A DNA stretch of 64,000 nt, taken from Oenanthe sinensis. Taxonomy: Eukaryota; Streptophyta; Magnoliopsida; Apiales; Apiaceae. The stretch covers positions 59,707,501 to 59,771,500 of the forward strand of contig CM053810.1 in the NCBI GenBank assembly GCA_028671895.1, given 5' to 3'. Shown here piece after piece: positions 23,681-35,451 of this stretch (position 1 is the first letter of the stretch; every line of letters starts with the position of its first letter). Below the pieces are notes generated by a model. The model was given only the letters and a program-made list of their open reading frames with translations. It was not told the origin of the DNA and searched no databases. A program made the position numbers and the translations under genes.

Positions 23681-26600
23681 ATGGAATCGGGTTCGAATGT
23701 AGAAGAAACTAAGTCATGGGATGAATTATACACAGTTGATTTAATGCCATCAGAGTTGTTTCTTAAGTTCAGGAAGGAGATTCAGGGCTTTCGTGTTGGT
23801 GTCAATATGGAGGTAGGGTGGCATAAACATACATACATGATACAACTGTGTATCTATGTGTTGTTTTTGTATTTACTTTTGTTTGGATTGTTTAGTCTGT
23901 ATGTAATTGATACTGATGTCATGTTTTTAGTATTTGTTAGTGATGATAGATAATACTTTTGATTGAGTAATGCTTAGTTGTATACATCGTAAATTAGGAT
24001 ATGGAAAACATAATTGGTATGGGGAGGGTAAAATGCAGGCGGACTTTACTTGTATGTACTTGTGGGAGTGAGGAGGATGTTTCCGTAAAGGCCCGGCTTT
24101 CATGTTGCAAATTATGCGAAAATAATGTATCTTACGAATCATCTCAGCTACTTGAAATTCTGTGAATTAATGGCTGAGTTAAATGATGCTATATTGTGTT
24201 TCTATTAATTGTGAGAGTTTACATGGTTAAAATTTGAATAATGTAACTGTATAAGGCCAAAGGGATATTTGTGCATGCAAGTAAGTAAAACTTTCTTAAG
24301 CTGTCGATGAAGGTCTGCGAAATAATTAAAGATATGTATGGCTTGGTGGTGCTTACCTTAGTGAAAGCGTTGATTTTTTTCTGTAACTTACTGGAACCTT
24401 ATAAAAACTAAAAACTTTATGTTATTTACTAGTAGTTTTATCATATATATCATTTGTGATATTATAAGTTGTTTTTTGCATTTTGAAACTATATCTACTC
24501 CTTTTTCTGGTATTTATGTCAAAAGCCTCAATTTTTGCTTGTAATTTTCAACCATGATTGTGGAAGCTCCGAACGTGTACGCTTCATGTCCCTTGAGAAG
24601 ATGTGTGTGGAGGGGCCTCATCTTATTATTTTTGGGTGTGCATACTTACCATGTAATCACCTTTAAGACAGTGGATTGAAGGATGAGATCTCTTATTCAC
24701 TATGGTGCAACACATTACTATGATGCATAATATCGTGTTAGATTTTGGGGAATAATTATGCACTGATTTGTAATCCATTTTAAAACACAATATATTCATA
24801 TTCTTACATATAAACTACATATTTATCAGACTTGTATGACCAGTGAAGTAAATATGTAAGGTACGAAGTTCAACATATATGTTTTTTGTTTATTATATTA
24901 GAACAAGCATATGGTTAAAATTGTGTATCTGTGTTTGCTTGTTATGTATTCACTCACTATACAAGATGAGAACTTGTACATGATTCTTATGTGGAAATAA
25001 TACATGATTCTCTTTTCTTTTTTGAGGTTGACCTGCTTGCTTATATACTCGGTGAATATGATTTTAATGCACAAGACAGTTATGTATAGCATATGACTGC
25101 TGGCTCCACCACTAAGCTGATAGAATTACTTGCTGCATTTTTTACTTTTGGTTTATAAAAGACTGCTTGATAAAAAAACATCATTAGATCTTATCAAATT
25201 TTATATTTTCTTGTTATTGTCATGGTTCAGTTCTATAATGCTCCAAGTAATGAGTTTGAGTCGAAGCTCGTTTTAAAACCCTTGGCCAATGATCGACGGT
25301 GGAAATTCATGTATGCACCTTTGCACCATGACGTGCGTTTGATGTCGAAGAAGATTCCAGTAACAAACTTTCTGAATCTCCAGGTCTAGTTCTCTAGTTC
25401 CCTGTCTAAATCTCTCTCCTCTTTCCCCTCTCATTGTTGATCTTGGTTGGTTTTAAACTATTGCAGGTAGGCGTGGGCCACAGTTTTGGATTGAATTCGA
25501 CTGGCTTGAACTGGAAGCTTAGTACTTGTTTGGGTGGAGATGGCCTATCCCGGATCCGGAATAAAACATCACTTGGTTTGTGCCCTGGTGTGGATTTACG
25601 TTTTGCATGGAAAGCAGACTATGTTCTTCCAGAATTTAATGGGCAAGTTAAATTCAGCTTTTACATCGACTATAGATGAGAATTGATAGAATATTTATTT
25701 TGATCATATAGTGTTTAGAATCACAGAAATTGCATATGCTTGGACATAGATGGTTCTTTGTTATAGATTAATTATTTATACTTGTAAACTTTCTTTTCTA
25801 TCTTTCTATTGAAAAATGGCTTAAACAGGGCTGTTGGCACTGGTCAACCATTGTTCAACATGAACTCAGGAAGCTTACATGCATCGCTTGACAGAGTTGA
25901 GCTGATCTTAACCCATACAACAGAATACAGTCCATATAACCAGGTACCTCCTATCTACTGAATCTCTAGTGATCTCTAAGATGGATAAATTAGGACCTTA
26001 TAGTTGTCGTGAGTTTCGTAATTGCTTTCTTTAACTAGGGTAAATTGCGTTAGAAATTCTATCTCTTTCTAGGTAGTGTTTATCTTTGCTAATAAGTTTA
26101 TGGATTTATGTTTTTCATCTTTCCATATCGAAGAATTTATAGTGTTTCTTTTCCTTTTCTAGGGTCTGTTTGCTTGATTGGCCTATAGAAATGTGAAGCA
26201 CATACATAGCAGCATGTGGCATTGTTTCTCATGCTATGACATTTCCTTCTCCCTCATAAATCCTCCGAATAATTATTTGCTGGTTACTGTTTGTTTTAGT
26301 ATGTTTGTCTTCCGTGTCACAGTAAGCACATAGGAACTAAAGATCTCACTCTCTATATACAAATTAATCTCTGATCAACATATAATTTGATAATGGTAAA
26401 ACAATGGATGGAAATATTTGAACAGGATTTTTTCAGAGTTATTGTAACTATGCTAGATTGTTCTTAGTAAGAACACCATTGATAAGCAATTGTGAGCCAA
26501 AAAGTTACCATTCTTAGTTCACAAGCATTTACCCATGAAATGATATAGTATATTTTTAGCATGATATCGGAATTGAAGTGGTAGACATTGAGACAAAATT

Positions 26601-26811
26601 TGTTATGTAATGCTTTTTGAAAAAATTATTGCGTTTATTAAAATGATATGTTTATAATAAACTCCACGCATTTGAAAAAATTATTGTGTTTATTAAAATG
26701 ATATGTTTATAATAAACTCCAAGCACACTGAATTTTTTCTTTGGCATGAACCAGGTCCCAGAAGGTGGTAAAAGTCAACCATCGGATTGCTCGGATATAC
26801 ACATATCGTGA
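23681..26811 (+). CDS. Unassigned plant protein, 210 residues (GC-AG intron)
   Basis: Five exons: 23681-23812, 25231-25383, 25467-25642, 25829-25943, 26755-26811 (633 bases, 210 residues). I believe this is a conserved plant protein but I cannot name the family. It starts MESGSNVEETKSWDELY, contains LKPLANDRRWKFMYAPL and NKTSLGLCPGVDLRFAWKAD, and has no obvious signal peptide or helix-type membrane segment. The alternating pattern of its middle could be a beta-sheet or barrel fold, but this is only a guess. Intron 3 begins GCAAGT (25643) rather than GT; only this donor keeps the frame into the next exon, so I infer a GC-AG intron. A 5' UTR intron may end at 23656, just before the ATG. Intron 4 contains a 55-bp tandem duplication. 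Confidence 0.75.
26617..26726. repeat. 55-bp tandem duplication in an intron
   Basis: TTGAAAAAATTATTGCG at 26617 and TTGAAAAAATTATTGTG at 26672 begin two nearly identical 55-bp units in intron 4 of the unassigned gene. Confidence 0.9.
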
Positions 26812-27599
26812 TAGTTTTGTATTTCGGCATTTTTGAGGGTAGGATTCTTCAATTTATTTGCAGTTCTATGTGCTGAAGAATATAGATATTAGCTGCATAT
26901 GCACAGCTGGCGTACAGTTGGTCATTATGTAAAATACCACGTTCACAAATGGATTTTGTAAAGATTTTTATGTCTCGTTTGTTTTCTCCACTGTTTCAGG
27001 TATGAAAGAAAAAGGATCAAATTATGTGATCTTGAACTCTGTCACTAAACACGCATATTTTGTTGATAACAATTTCATCCTTGCATATATGAATACTTCC
27101 CTTTGATCCGAAATTTCATACGCATCCATCTGCATATTTAAAGAAATAAAATATCGTAAATTTATTTCCCGAAGCAATAACATCTGAGCATCAAATTACA
27201 AATTACAAGAAGTGGGCATACAGTGTTAACTTGAATGCTAATCGTATCCGCGTGTTTTAAACATAATAGTAATGCCAAAGATGAAGTCCCATCACAAAGT
27301 TACAAGTACTATTCACATTTACAAAAATATGAACGGCACCATTCAAATTTTGAAAAAGAAAAGCCCGTGAAACGAAACACTCATTAGTAATAATGAAGCT
27401 TTACTCATTAAAAACAATGCAGTTGTTTCAAACCTTAAAGGAGGGATTTTGCACCTTCAAGAAGAAGCCAACAATTGGGGTCCTCCAACCTAGCCGTTGT
27501 CTATATCTTTTTTAACGGTCCCTAATCCAAAATTTCCATATAAAATTCACACATTTTCACCATCCCATTGCAAGAACTAAATTTTAAGCTTTTCAAGAA
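26812..27599 (+). other. 3' flank and promoter region, no gene
   Basis: Contains the 3' untranslated region of the upstream gene and the upstream region of the membrane-protein gene. No coding or repeat feature seen. Confidence 0.5.
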
Positions 27600-28232
27600 A
27601 TGACTTCAAGTAATAATAACCTTAGAAGTTCATGTTCCTTTCCATACATTCTTCTCTCAGTCTTGAATTTCATTCTCTTCGTTCTGTCCGCGACATCTTT
27701 AGTTCCTACTACAGCTCTTAAAATGCCACCAACTTCGTTAGGTTTAGCCTTCTTCATGGTCTCCTCCATTTCACTTTTGTCATCTTTTGTAGGTTTTTAC
27801 TCTCACCTCGCTCATTTTTGCTTCTTGACACATGTTTCGCTTCTCCTTGCTTCGTCCATCGGACAGTTGCTTGGTATTTTGGCATTGTTTACGAAGGAAA
27901 AATCGAGTCTTTCGATGCTAAAGTCGGATAGGGATCCCAAAGAGGCTAAATTGTTGGTAAGACTGGAATGTGGGATTTTTATGTCAATGTTTGTGATGCA
28001 GTTGGCTGTGATAGTAATAACTTGTGCTGTGCATAGCTGTTGGGTAAGAGAGTACGAGGATATTGAGGCTGAGAAGGAAGCATTGGCTCGAAAGAGGAGC
28101 CGGAGAGTTGCAAGAGTGCAAGAAGAATCTATTGCAAATGCTGCAAAGATTTCTGAGATTAAAGCTAAAGAGTTTGATGAGAAGATGAAGGTTAAGTATG
28201 GTCTCTGGGTAAAAAATGATTTTGAAGGCTAA
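27600..28232 (+). CDS. Four-helix membrane protein, unassigned
   Basis: Intronless open frame of 210 residues. Hydrophobic segments at about 15-35, 46-67, 74-97 and 124-146 predict four transmembrane helices, an arrangement resembling tetraspanin-like plant membrane proteins. The large loop typical of true tetraspanins, with its CCG motif, is absent: the 3-4 loop is only about 25 residues. After helix 4 comes a charged cytosolic-type tail (about 150-210) rich in Glu, Lys and Arg and probably coiled-coil. The ATG at 27600 follows an AT-rich leader, and the hydrophobic run starts shortly after it. I cannot give a function. Confidence 0.8.
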   Translation: MTSSNNNLRSSCSFPYILLSVLNFILFVLSATSLVPTTALKMPPTSLGLAFFMVSSISLLSSFVGFYSHLAHFCFLTHVSLLLASSIGQLLGILALFTKEKSSLSMLKSDRDPKEAKLLVRLECGIFMSMFVMQLAVIVITCAVHSCWVREYEDIEAEKEALARKRSRRVARVQEESIANAAKISEIKAKEFDEKMKVKYGLWVKNDFEG

Positions 28233-29518
28233 AAAATTTACAAGTGCTCATTTTTGCATTCAAATTGTGTGTTTTTGTTATTGTTACTTTTTTGGTAACT
28301 ATAGAGGTGACAATGGTACTTGTAATATAAAGTTTGCATAATGTGTGTGCTCTTCTTCCTTGAACAAATATCAATAATGTATCCATGGTATTTGTGGTAC
28401 TCGAAAGTTGCAAATATGTCCTGATTACCTCAGTTGTAACTAATCTTAAACGACAATTAGGACTGAAAAGTGGCCGCTTCTTAAATGAGGACTATCATGA
28501 TAGCTAATTTACGAAACTTAAAAGAGAAAGTTACTTTAGTTTGGAAAATTTATTATAATTATATAATTTATTCAAAAATAAAATTTATAAGTAGTTATTA
28601 ACTTATTATTTAGGAATCGTTTGAATTATGTGATCTGAACCAGTTAACGGGAATGAGAATGAGGTCCTAATACATTTTTGTATTAAAATTTCATTCGAAT
28701 TTTCCGTTAACTTGGTTCAAATCTCATGATCCAAATAGTTCTTTGAACGATGATATTAATATTTAAATAAATTATACAAATAAAATAAATTACTAAAAAA
28801 AATACATCCCATCAACTGTTGTCTTTTTTTTTGAAGAGATTCATTTCACCAATTGTTGAATTGAATTGTTGTAATCTTTTACCAGCTAAAAAAATGATAT
28901 ACACAGAATTTAATATGCAAGGGCACTTGTTTAGTTGTACGATGGTTGGAGATTGGCCAGCCGCATATAAAACAATTTAATCAAAGATTAACAATGCGAA
29001 GCCCAATATTCTGTCCGATAACGTGAGAGTTGCACATTCATTTCTGACACACGGTACTTTTAATTGATTTAAAATAAGGTAGTATGGATTGCAAGTTGCA
29101 ACTGGCTACACTAACCGTATTCTGCAAAAAGAAAAACAAAATCATATTTTTAATGCATGTCTTTTTAACCAATCTCAAGTTTAATTATGGAAGAAAAAGA
29201 AGGAAAATCAAAAGAAATAAAGGATACTCTCTTCCTTTCTGGCCATGTTTTCAAGCCTTTTTTTTTGTCCCATAATTTTCTCCAAAAACTTAACTACATC
29301 GGGAAAGATTGAAAAGAAAAAAAAAACTTTTATCTTCTGTTTCAAACAAATAAATAACTTGTAAGGTCTACTTAAAAAGAAAACTTATAAAGGAGGGTAA
29401 AACGGGGTCGTAATTTGTAATTGTATTAGGTATATATGCAATTTGCAAGTGAAATTTATGTTGCGTAAGCAATGCCCCGAGAGAGAGAGGGACGCAACAA
29501 ATGAAAAATGGTTGAACG
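28233..29518. other. Intergenic DNA with a short foldback repeat
   Basis: Non-coding. The segment 28609-28746 can fold back on itself: the left side has GAACCAGTTAACGG and the right side, reverse complemented, GAACCAAGTTAACGG, suggesting a small MITE. Nothing else recognised. Confidence 0.5.
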
Positions 29519-29523
29519 CTAAT

Positions 29524-30168
29524 GGGTTAAATATCATTTGCATCATTTATTTTATTCAAATATATCATTTTAGTCACTAACGTCTAGTTTGACTTATTTT
29601 AGTTATTGTTTTTGATTTTTTTATCAAATACATCACTTGGGTCACTACAATTCAGGTAAAATGACAGAGTTGCCCCTGTAATTAAAAATAAAATCAATTT
29701 AACAAAAACTTAAAATTTACTAAATTTAACAATTTAAAATTTACGAAATGTAACAATTTAAAATTTATGAAATTTAACAGCTTAAAATTTAAAACGAAAT
29801 TAAACAAATTAAACAAATTTATTGATTTTTATTGAATTTATTGATTTTTTTCGAAAATATAAATTTCGCGAATTTAAAATTTGTGGAATTTTAAATTGTT
29901 TTAAGTTTCATAAATTGTTAAATTTGTGGAATTTTAATTTGTTAAATTTCGTTTTAAATTTTAAAATGTTAAATTTCGTAAATTTTTGTAAATTTGTTTT
30001 AATTTTTAATTGCAGGGCAGCTCTGTCATTTCACCTAAATAATAGTGACCCAAGTGATGTATTTAATAAAAAATGAAAGTCAATAACTAAAATGAGTCAA
30101 ACTAGCAGTTAGTAATTAAAGTGATATATTTGAATGAAGTGGATGAAGCGGATGATATTTACCGAACT
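29524..30168. mobile_element. 645-bp near-palindromic foldback element
   Basis: The two halves are inverted copies of each other along almost their full length. The left end begins GGGTTAAATATCATTTGC and continues through TCACTTGGGTCACTA and AAAATGACAGAG; the right half carries the same landmarks in reverse complement in the mirrored order. The ends are flanked by CTAAT (29519-29523 and 30169-30173), possibly a 5-bp target duplication. There is no coding sequence. A transcript would form a very long hairpin. Confidence 0.85.
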
Positions 30169-30173
30169 CTAAT

Positions 30174-30741
30174 ATATAGCCACGACACGACAAGTCGACA
30201 ATAGTTAAAGGGCGCAACTAGTTTCAGTACCAAAACAATGTCCTCCACTGCTTGTTTTTCTCTCCTCATCTATTTATCCTCCATCATTATTTTCTCTCTC
30301 ACAAGTCAAGACTTCCTCAGCCAGGAACGAGACAACCCCAACTTATGGAAATTGCTATCCATTGACAGCTTGTAGTTTATCTTTATCCACACTCTATTAT
30401 GCCTTGTTATTTTTTATTAGAATATATACATTATATCACTATCATGTGGGGGCAATTATTTCATTTTTACACATTTAAATACTTAAATCTGGTGGTATGG
30501 AAGGCTTCCCCATGATTTGAAAAATCATTTTATATTGTGTCCGGACAACCCAACTACATTTTGTAACTGATCAAACTATACTTCCTTTATGTTTCCTCAT
30601 CATCTTCCCCCTCTGTTTGAATGGTAATTCCAGAAACAGCACTTTTGTTCATCACCTGGCCTGAAAGGTTCTGGAGATAACAAAACAAACACACCCCTAT
30701 ATTTCGCTCGTAAAGCAGGTTGTGGAGGGAGAGTGAAGAGA
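30174..30741 (+). promoter_or_regulatory. Upstream region of the GNAT gene
   Basis: Non-coding region before the acetyltransferase start at 30742, with CT-rich tracts near 30240-30310. No motif I would name with confidence. Confidence 0.35.
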
Positions 30742-32589
30742 ATGATTTCTACAATTACCGTAAACAGGCCTGAGTTCTTAATATCACACTCTTGTCGGTT
30801 GAAGAGTACTCAGAAGTTTCATAATGTTTCAGCCTCGTGGACAATGTAAGTGTCATTTGTTAACAAGATTTCCAGAAACAAATTACAATTTTAAAGTCTT
30901 GACAATACAAGCTTTTGGCCTGATCACAGGACAATGAATTCGAAGCCTTCACAGAAAGGGAATAAAGAAAATACATCATCGAACGTCCCAAGAGGCCTTG
31001 TTTCCAGTCCAGAGACAGCTAAAATGTCCAATCTTCAATTTGACAGACTGCAGCCACCGAAAGAGGTCTTTAGAGAAGATAGCAGGCTTGATTTTGGGAA
31101 GTTCACAGCACGAGAGGCTGTTCTTGATGAAGAATATTGGGTCAGTTACAATTACAAAATATTTACCTTGTCTATAAATATAAAATCTTTACCATTTAAT
31201 TCCTGAAGCTTTCCCCGTAAACTTAATGCTGATGTGTGTTGGTACCACGGCTTGATGTTTTGATGCCAGACTGCAGCATGGCTTCGAGCAGAAAGTCACT
31301 GGGAGGACAAAACAGGTGACAGGTATGCACCAATATCTAATTTTGCTTAGTCCGGTGCTCACTCTTAGTTTATTCTAATGACGCTATGTTTAAAAACTCA
31401 ATCACAAACATTGAATAAGAAAAGTATATTTCTAATTCAAGGCCGGGAATTGAGTTGCCAAACATAAGCTCAATGCCCAATCAATTATCTCAATGCAATG
31501 CATTGCATACTTGAAGGCGTTATTAACTCTAGTTCTCTTTTACAAAACAGATATGTTGAGAACTACAAAAGAAAGTTTACAGAACAGGTATCAACATGAA
31601 GCATCTTGTTACTGTTCTGTTATTAATACTATAATTTTTGTTTGGGTGCAACGTGTTACTTTGTATTTAAGTAAATATAATGCGCTGAAATCTACAAGTG
31701 TAGGAATTCAATTCAATCAAAAGGAATTGCAAATCACAGATTGGGCACAGATCCACATGTATTCTGGCGGTATAATTTTTCGCTCGAGTTATTTTGGCCT
31801 TGGATCTGTAACAGTGTTGCAGTGATTCTCCTTTAAAAGTGTTTATTGTTTAGTCCAAAGTACTTTACAATTATAGTTCTAATAACAGTATTTTTTAAAT
31901 TAATAGGTAAAGAACGAACCGAGAAATGTCATACTGAAGAATGTAGTAGGAACCTTAGATCTGAGCATGAGACGCTTGTTGCATGGAGAAACCTTTCCTG
32001 CGGTAATATGTGTTCTAGATGATGACATTCTGGTTGTTAAATCATGTTACATAGACCTCATCGCTTATTCGGTTTAACACTCTGGAGTTCTCGTCACAGG
32101 AACGGGTTAAATTTCCTCTCTTCTGCAGCATCAAGAAGGAAGGGAGCACATATGGTTACATTTCAAACTTATGTGTGGCTAAGTCTGCCCGGCGCCAGGG
32201 AATTGCAAGCAACATGCTAAGGTTTGCAATAATATCAGCCAAATATAATGGTGAGACCATGAGATGGGTATTTCGTTCATCACTGTATATTTTTCGCTTC
32301 ACAAAAATATAACGGAGCTTCTCTACTGATCAAATATTCACATGACAGGTGCTGAACAAGTTTTTGTACATGTGCACAGAAATAACAAACCTGCTCAACT
32401 ATTGTACCAAAAGATGGGCTTTGAGGTAGTACCATTTATCTTTGCTTTGTCCTCACAAGGATAATGTGATGAACTACTGAGCTGCTTATAAATGTCTTTC
32501 AACAGGTGGTTGAAATTGCAAGCTCCCAGTTATCAGCTGAACAAACGTACTTGCTTTGCTTGAAAGCACAAAGCTTAGAAGAAAGATAA
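30742..32589 (+). CDS. GNAT-family N-acetyltransferase, probably plastid
   Basis: GCN5-related acetyltransferase of the plant plastid group (GNAT6/7/10-like), which transfers acetyl from acetyl-CoA to protein amino groups. Eight exons: 30742-30845, 30930-31140, 31270-31322, 31551-31587, 31907-32002, 32100-32250, 32349-32425, 32506-32589; 270 residues. The first ~70 residues are Ser/Lys/Asn-rich with few acidic residues, consistent with a transit peptide. The group-specific block WLRAESHWEDKTGDR precedes the fold. NLCVAKSARRQGIASNML (190-207) contains the acetyl-CoA pyrophosphate-binding R/Q-x-x-G-x-G/A signature (R198, G201, A203), followed by HRNNKPAQLLYQKMGFE. Compared with the relatives I remember, a segment of about 25 residues between KFTEQ and VKNEPRN is absent; the 31588-31906 intron occupies that place. 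Frames still close. An alternative Met at 30934 would remove the transit peptide. Confidence 0.88.
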
Positions 32590-33693
32590 GTTCTTTGACA
32601 ATTTGTAGGGAAGAATTCCATTTCACTATAATTTAAACAAAATTCTGCACAAAACAAGTTGCTGCACCCCACAACACAAGTGATTCTATGACCTAAAGCG
32701 CCAATAGAGAATGCCCAATAGATCATCAGATGGCAAAAACACAAAAACATATTATCAGGAAAATAGTTATGCCCATTTTCTATTAGCAGTTCCGGTGATA
32801 TTTGCTCGGATTCACATATTAATTCAAAGCACATACTGTAAAAGTACATTCAAATCAAATTCAGGAAATAGTTGGCGGCGGAATTTACCTTGATCACCAA
32901 CAAATAGCAAAACATAACGGGACATGGGACTGACCATATTGAGAATCTTGTTGCCAAGGCTTCTGCAAATTGAAAAACTTCAGATGAAAGCCATCATGGA
33001 AGGGGGATGTGAACCTGGCGATTAGAGTAAATAGTCATTATTTATTTGTAACCACTTCACCAGGCACCGAGTTGAGCGATCTGTAAAGATTTTTTCTTAA
33101 GCCAGGCTATACTAGAGTTTGAAACGGCATTCTTGTAATCAATTTTACATGCTAACGTATATGTTCAAAGAAATAGATAGAGATGTCATGTCTACACAAG
33201 TGTTTGTGTACATATATTATAAACTTTATATAGCTTCAACCATGAATTAACATAAGATTTATATATTTATTACATTTTTTTAATAAATTTGATGAACTCC
33301 ACATGATTGTCTGCACCAATTGCAAACCAATAGTTATTGGCAGCTTAGATAAAAAAAACAAAGCAATCACATGAGAAAAATACAAAAATGGTGGGAAAGG
33401 CAGCTTAAAACTAATTAGTTTAGTATGTAGAGTATATACTTGTATATCTTTATGTGTCGTCAATTTAAAGGATATACTATCACATGAATCTTCTTCCAAA
33501 TAACTGGTGTATCAATTTACCTATCCAGTGATACATGAGGCCATGAGGGTACCTTTATCAATCATTAGGACTGTCCTCCGATCACATTTCACAAAACCTA
33601 TGGTATTGTGTGCATAATACACAGAAACGTAGCTAGTAGGCTTGAATTCACAATGCTGGAATGCATTATATATGCCCAAGCTTCCCCAGACGG
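32590..33693. other. Convergent intergenic region (GNAT and PPR 3' flanks)
   Basis: Two genes end towards each other here. I see no coding sequence; the open frames at 32499-32849 and 33236-33499 (minus) are antisense or AT-rich shadows without domains. Confidence 0.5.
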
Positions 33694-35451
33694 TCAAGTT
33701 CTTAATGCTGACGTAATTGTATAAAATCTCTGATTTACTTCCACTGAACTCAAGGCAGGGATCCTTTTTGGCTGCCTTTCGTCCATCAATTTCCTCATTC
33801 TTGCAACATCCTCCCACCTTCCAGCTTCAGCATATATATTTACCATGAGGGCGTACGAACTAATAGAATGAGAGTTTAACTTATACAATCTATCTGCCAC
33901 ATGTTCTGCCAGCTCTAGGTTTCCATGTATTCTACAAGCTCCAAGCAAGGCTCCCCAAACACCTGCATCTGCATTTGACATATTATTGATGAATTCATAA
34001 GCTTCATGCAACTCACCAGCGCGACCAAGAAGATCAACCATACAGGCACATTGCTCTATGCCGGGAACTATTAAGTAATCCCTGGTCATGCTTTCAAAAT
34101 GCTTCCTCCCTTCTTCTACAAAACCTGAATGCCTGCAAGCAGTCAGCACGGCTGTAAAAGTATAGATATTTGGTTTGATACCTTCGTCTTTCATTTTTGA
34201 GAAAAGCAAAACAGCATCCTCTCCGTATCCATGAGATGCACATGCCCCGATTATTGAAGTCCATGACACAACACTTTTATAATTTAACTTGTCAAAAACA
34301 TCTCTAGCCAAATTTATGTTTCCACACTTTGCATACATATCAACAAGTGCAGTTGTGATTGAAACATTAGTTTCCAAACCTTTGCACCTGACTAGTTCAT
34401 GTACCCATTTTCCAGTATCAAGAGCTCCAATACTAGAACAGGCTGAAATTACACTGACCAGTGTGATATAATCATATTCTACACCCTCTGTCTGCATCCT
34501 ACGAAAGAGCATAATGGCATCTGCACCAGCTTTATTTTGCTCGTACGCAACAATAATTGCATTCCACGAGACCCCACTCCAAACATCCATCCGATCAAAC
34601 AAAGATCTTGCAATATCAACATGGCCACATTTACCATACAAAGCAATCAACGTGTTAACCAGAGAAATATCAGAGATGAATCCCAATTTAAAACTATAAA
34701 CATGAATCAGCTTTCCCAAATTCAAAAACTCCATACTGGCACAAGCAGGAAGAACACTCACTAATGTAACAGCATTCAGTTGAACCCCAAAAGCAATCAT
34801 ATCTCTAAAAGCAATCAACCCCTTCTCAAACAAACCATTTTGAACATACCCCGCAATCAACGAAGTCCACGATACAATATTCTTTACAACCATTTCACTA
34901 AAAACAAGTTCTGAATTCAAAGTCTCCCCGCTCTGCGAATACATAGTAACCAAAGAACATTGTACAAACACATCCAAATAAACCCCATTCTTCAAAACAT
35001 TGCAATGCACTTGCCTTCCTTCCCAAAAAGCAGAGTTTACAGCACAAGCCCGGACCACAGACGGGAAAGTATAATCATCAAGCAATAATCCTGAATGATG
35101 CATGTTTCTATACAAAAGTATAGCTTCTTGACAAGGACCCTTATCAGCATATCCCCTGATCAATACGTTCCAATGAAACACATTTCTCTCAGACATTTTT
35201 TCAAACAGGTTACGAGCATAGACCGTTGTTGGAGAAAAAGAACATGCAGGAGTGATGATTTTAGCTGACAGGGTCAGATCATTAAAAGACCCATCTTTGA
35301 GAATCAAAGCATGAACACGTTTGAGTTGTTGAATATTAAAACATGAATTTAAAAGGTAAAGAAAATGGAGGGAAGTGCAGTTGGAAAAGCGTGTAGAAGT
35401 GGAGGGTACAATATTGGTAAAGAGGGTGAAAAATGAGCAGTGGGCAAGCAT
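33694..35451 (-). CDS. PLS-class pentatricopeptide repeat (PPR-E) protein
   Basis: Intronless 585-residue PPR protein. In plants such proteins bind organellar RNA base by base and direct editing, splicing or stability. From about residue 40 the chain is built of ~31-36-residue P, L and S motifs, e.g. VFHWNVLIRGYADKG, IVSWTSLIAGYVQNG, VSITTALVDMYAKCGN and VVSWTSIIGACASHGYGEDA. The C-terminus has an E motif (SYALMVNIYAEAGRWEDVARM) but ends after RIPALSSVEV. The usual ending of this motif, PGCSW, is altered, and no E+ or DYW deaminase domain follows, so any editing role would need a partner in trans. The N-terminal ~35 residues (Ser, Thr, Arg, Phe-rich) suit a mitochondrial or plastid presequence. 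Divergent from the O-fucosyltransferase gene, with 435 bp between the two start codons. Confidence 0.93.
   Translation of the reverse strand: MLAHCSFFTLFTNIVPSTSTRFSNCTSLHFLYLLNSCFNIQQLKRVHALILKDGSFNDLTLSAKIITPACSFSPTTVYARNLFEKMSERNVFHWNVLIRGYADKGPCQEAILLYRNMHHSGLLLDDYTFPSVVRACAVNSAFWEGRQVHCNVLKNGVYLDVFVQCSLVTMYSQSGETLNSELVFSEMVVKNIVSWTSLIAGYVQNGLFEKGLIAFRDMIAFGVQLNAVTLVSVLPACASMEFLNLGKLIHVYSFKLGFISDISLVNTLIALYGKCGHVDIARSLFDRMDVWSGVSWNAIIVAYEQNKAGADAIMLFRRMQTEGVEYDYITLVSVISACSSIGALDTGKWVHELVRCKGLETNVSITTALVDMYAKCGNINLARDVFDKLNYKSVVSWTSIIGACASHGYGEDAVLLFSKMKDEGIKPNIYTFTAVLTACRHSGFVEEGRKHFESMTRDYLIVPGIEQCACMVDLLGRAGELHEAYEFINNMSNADAGVWGALLGACRIHGNLELAEHVADRLYKLNSHSISSYALMVNIYAEAGRWEDVARMRKLMDERQPKRIPALSSVEVNQRFYTITSALRT

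Noticed and set aside
31493..31825. 110-residue open frame in the GNAT region
   Set aside because: It reads through exon 4 into the following intron in one of the open frames; splice sites and homology support the exon model instead.
34289..34764. Plus-strand open frames over the PPR gene
   Set aside because: Antisense shadows of the repeat-rich PPR coding strand.
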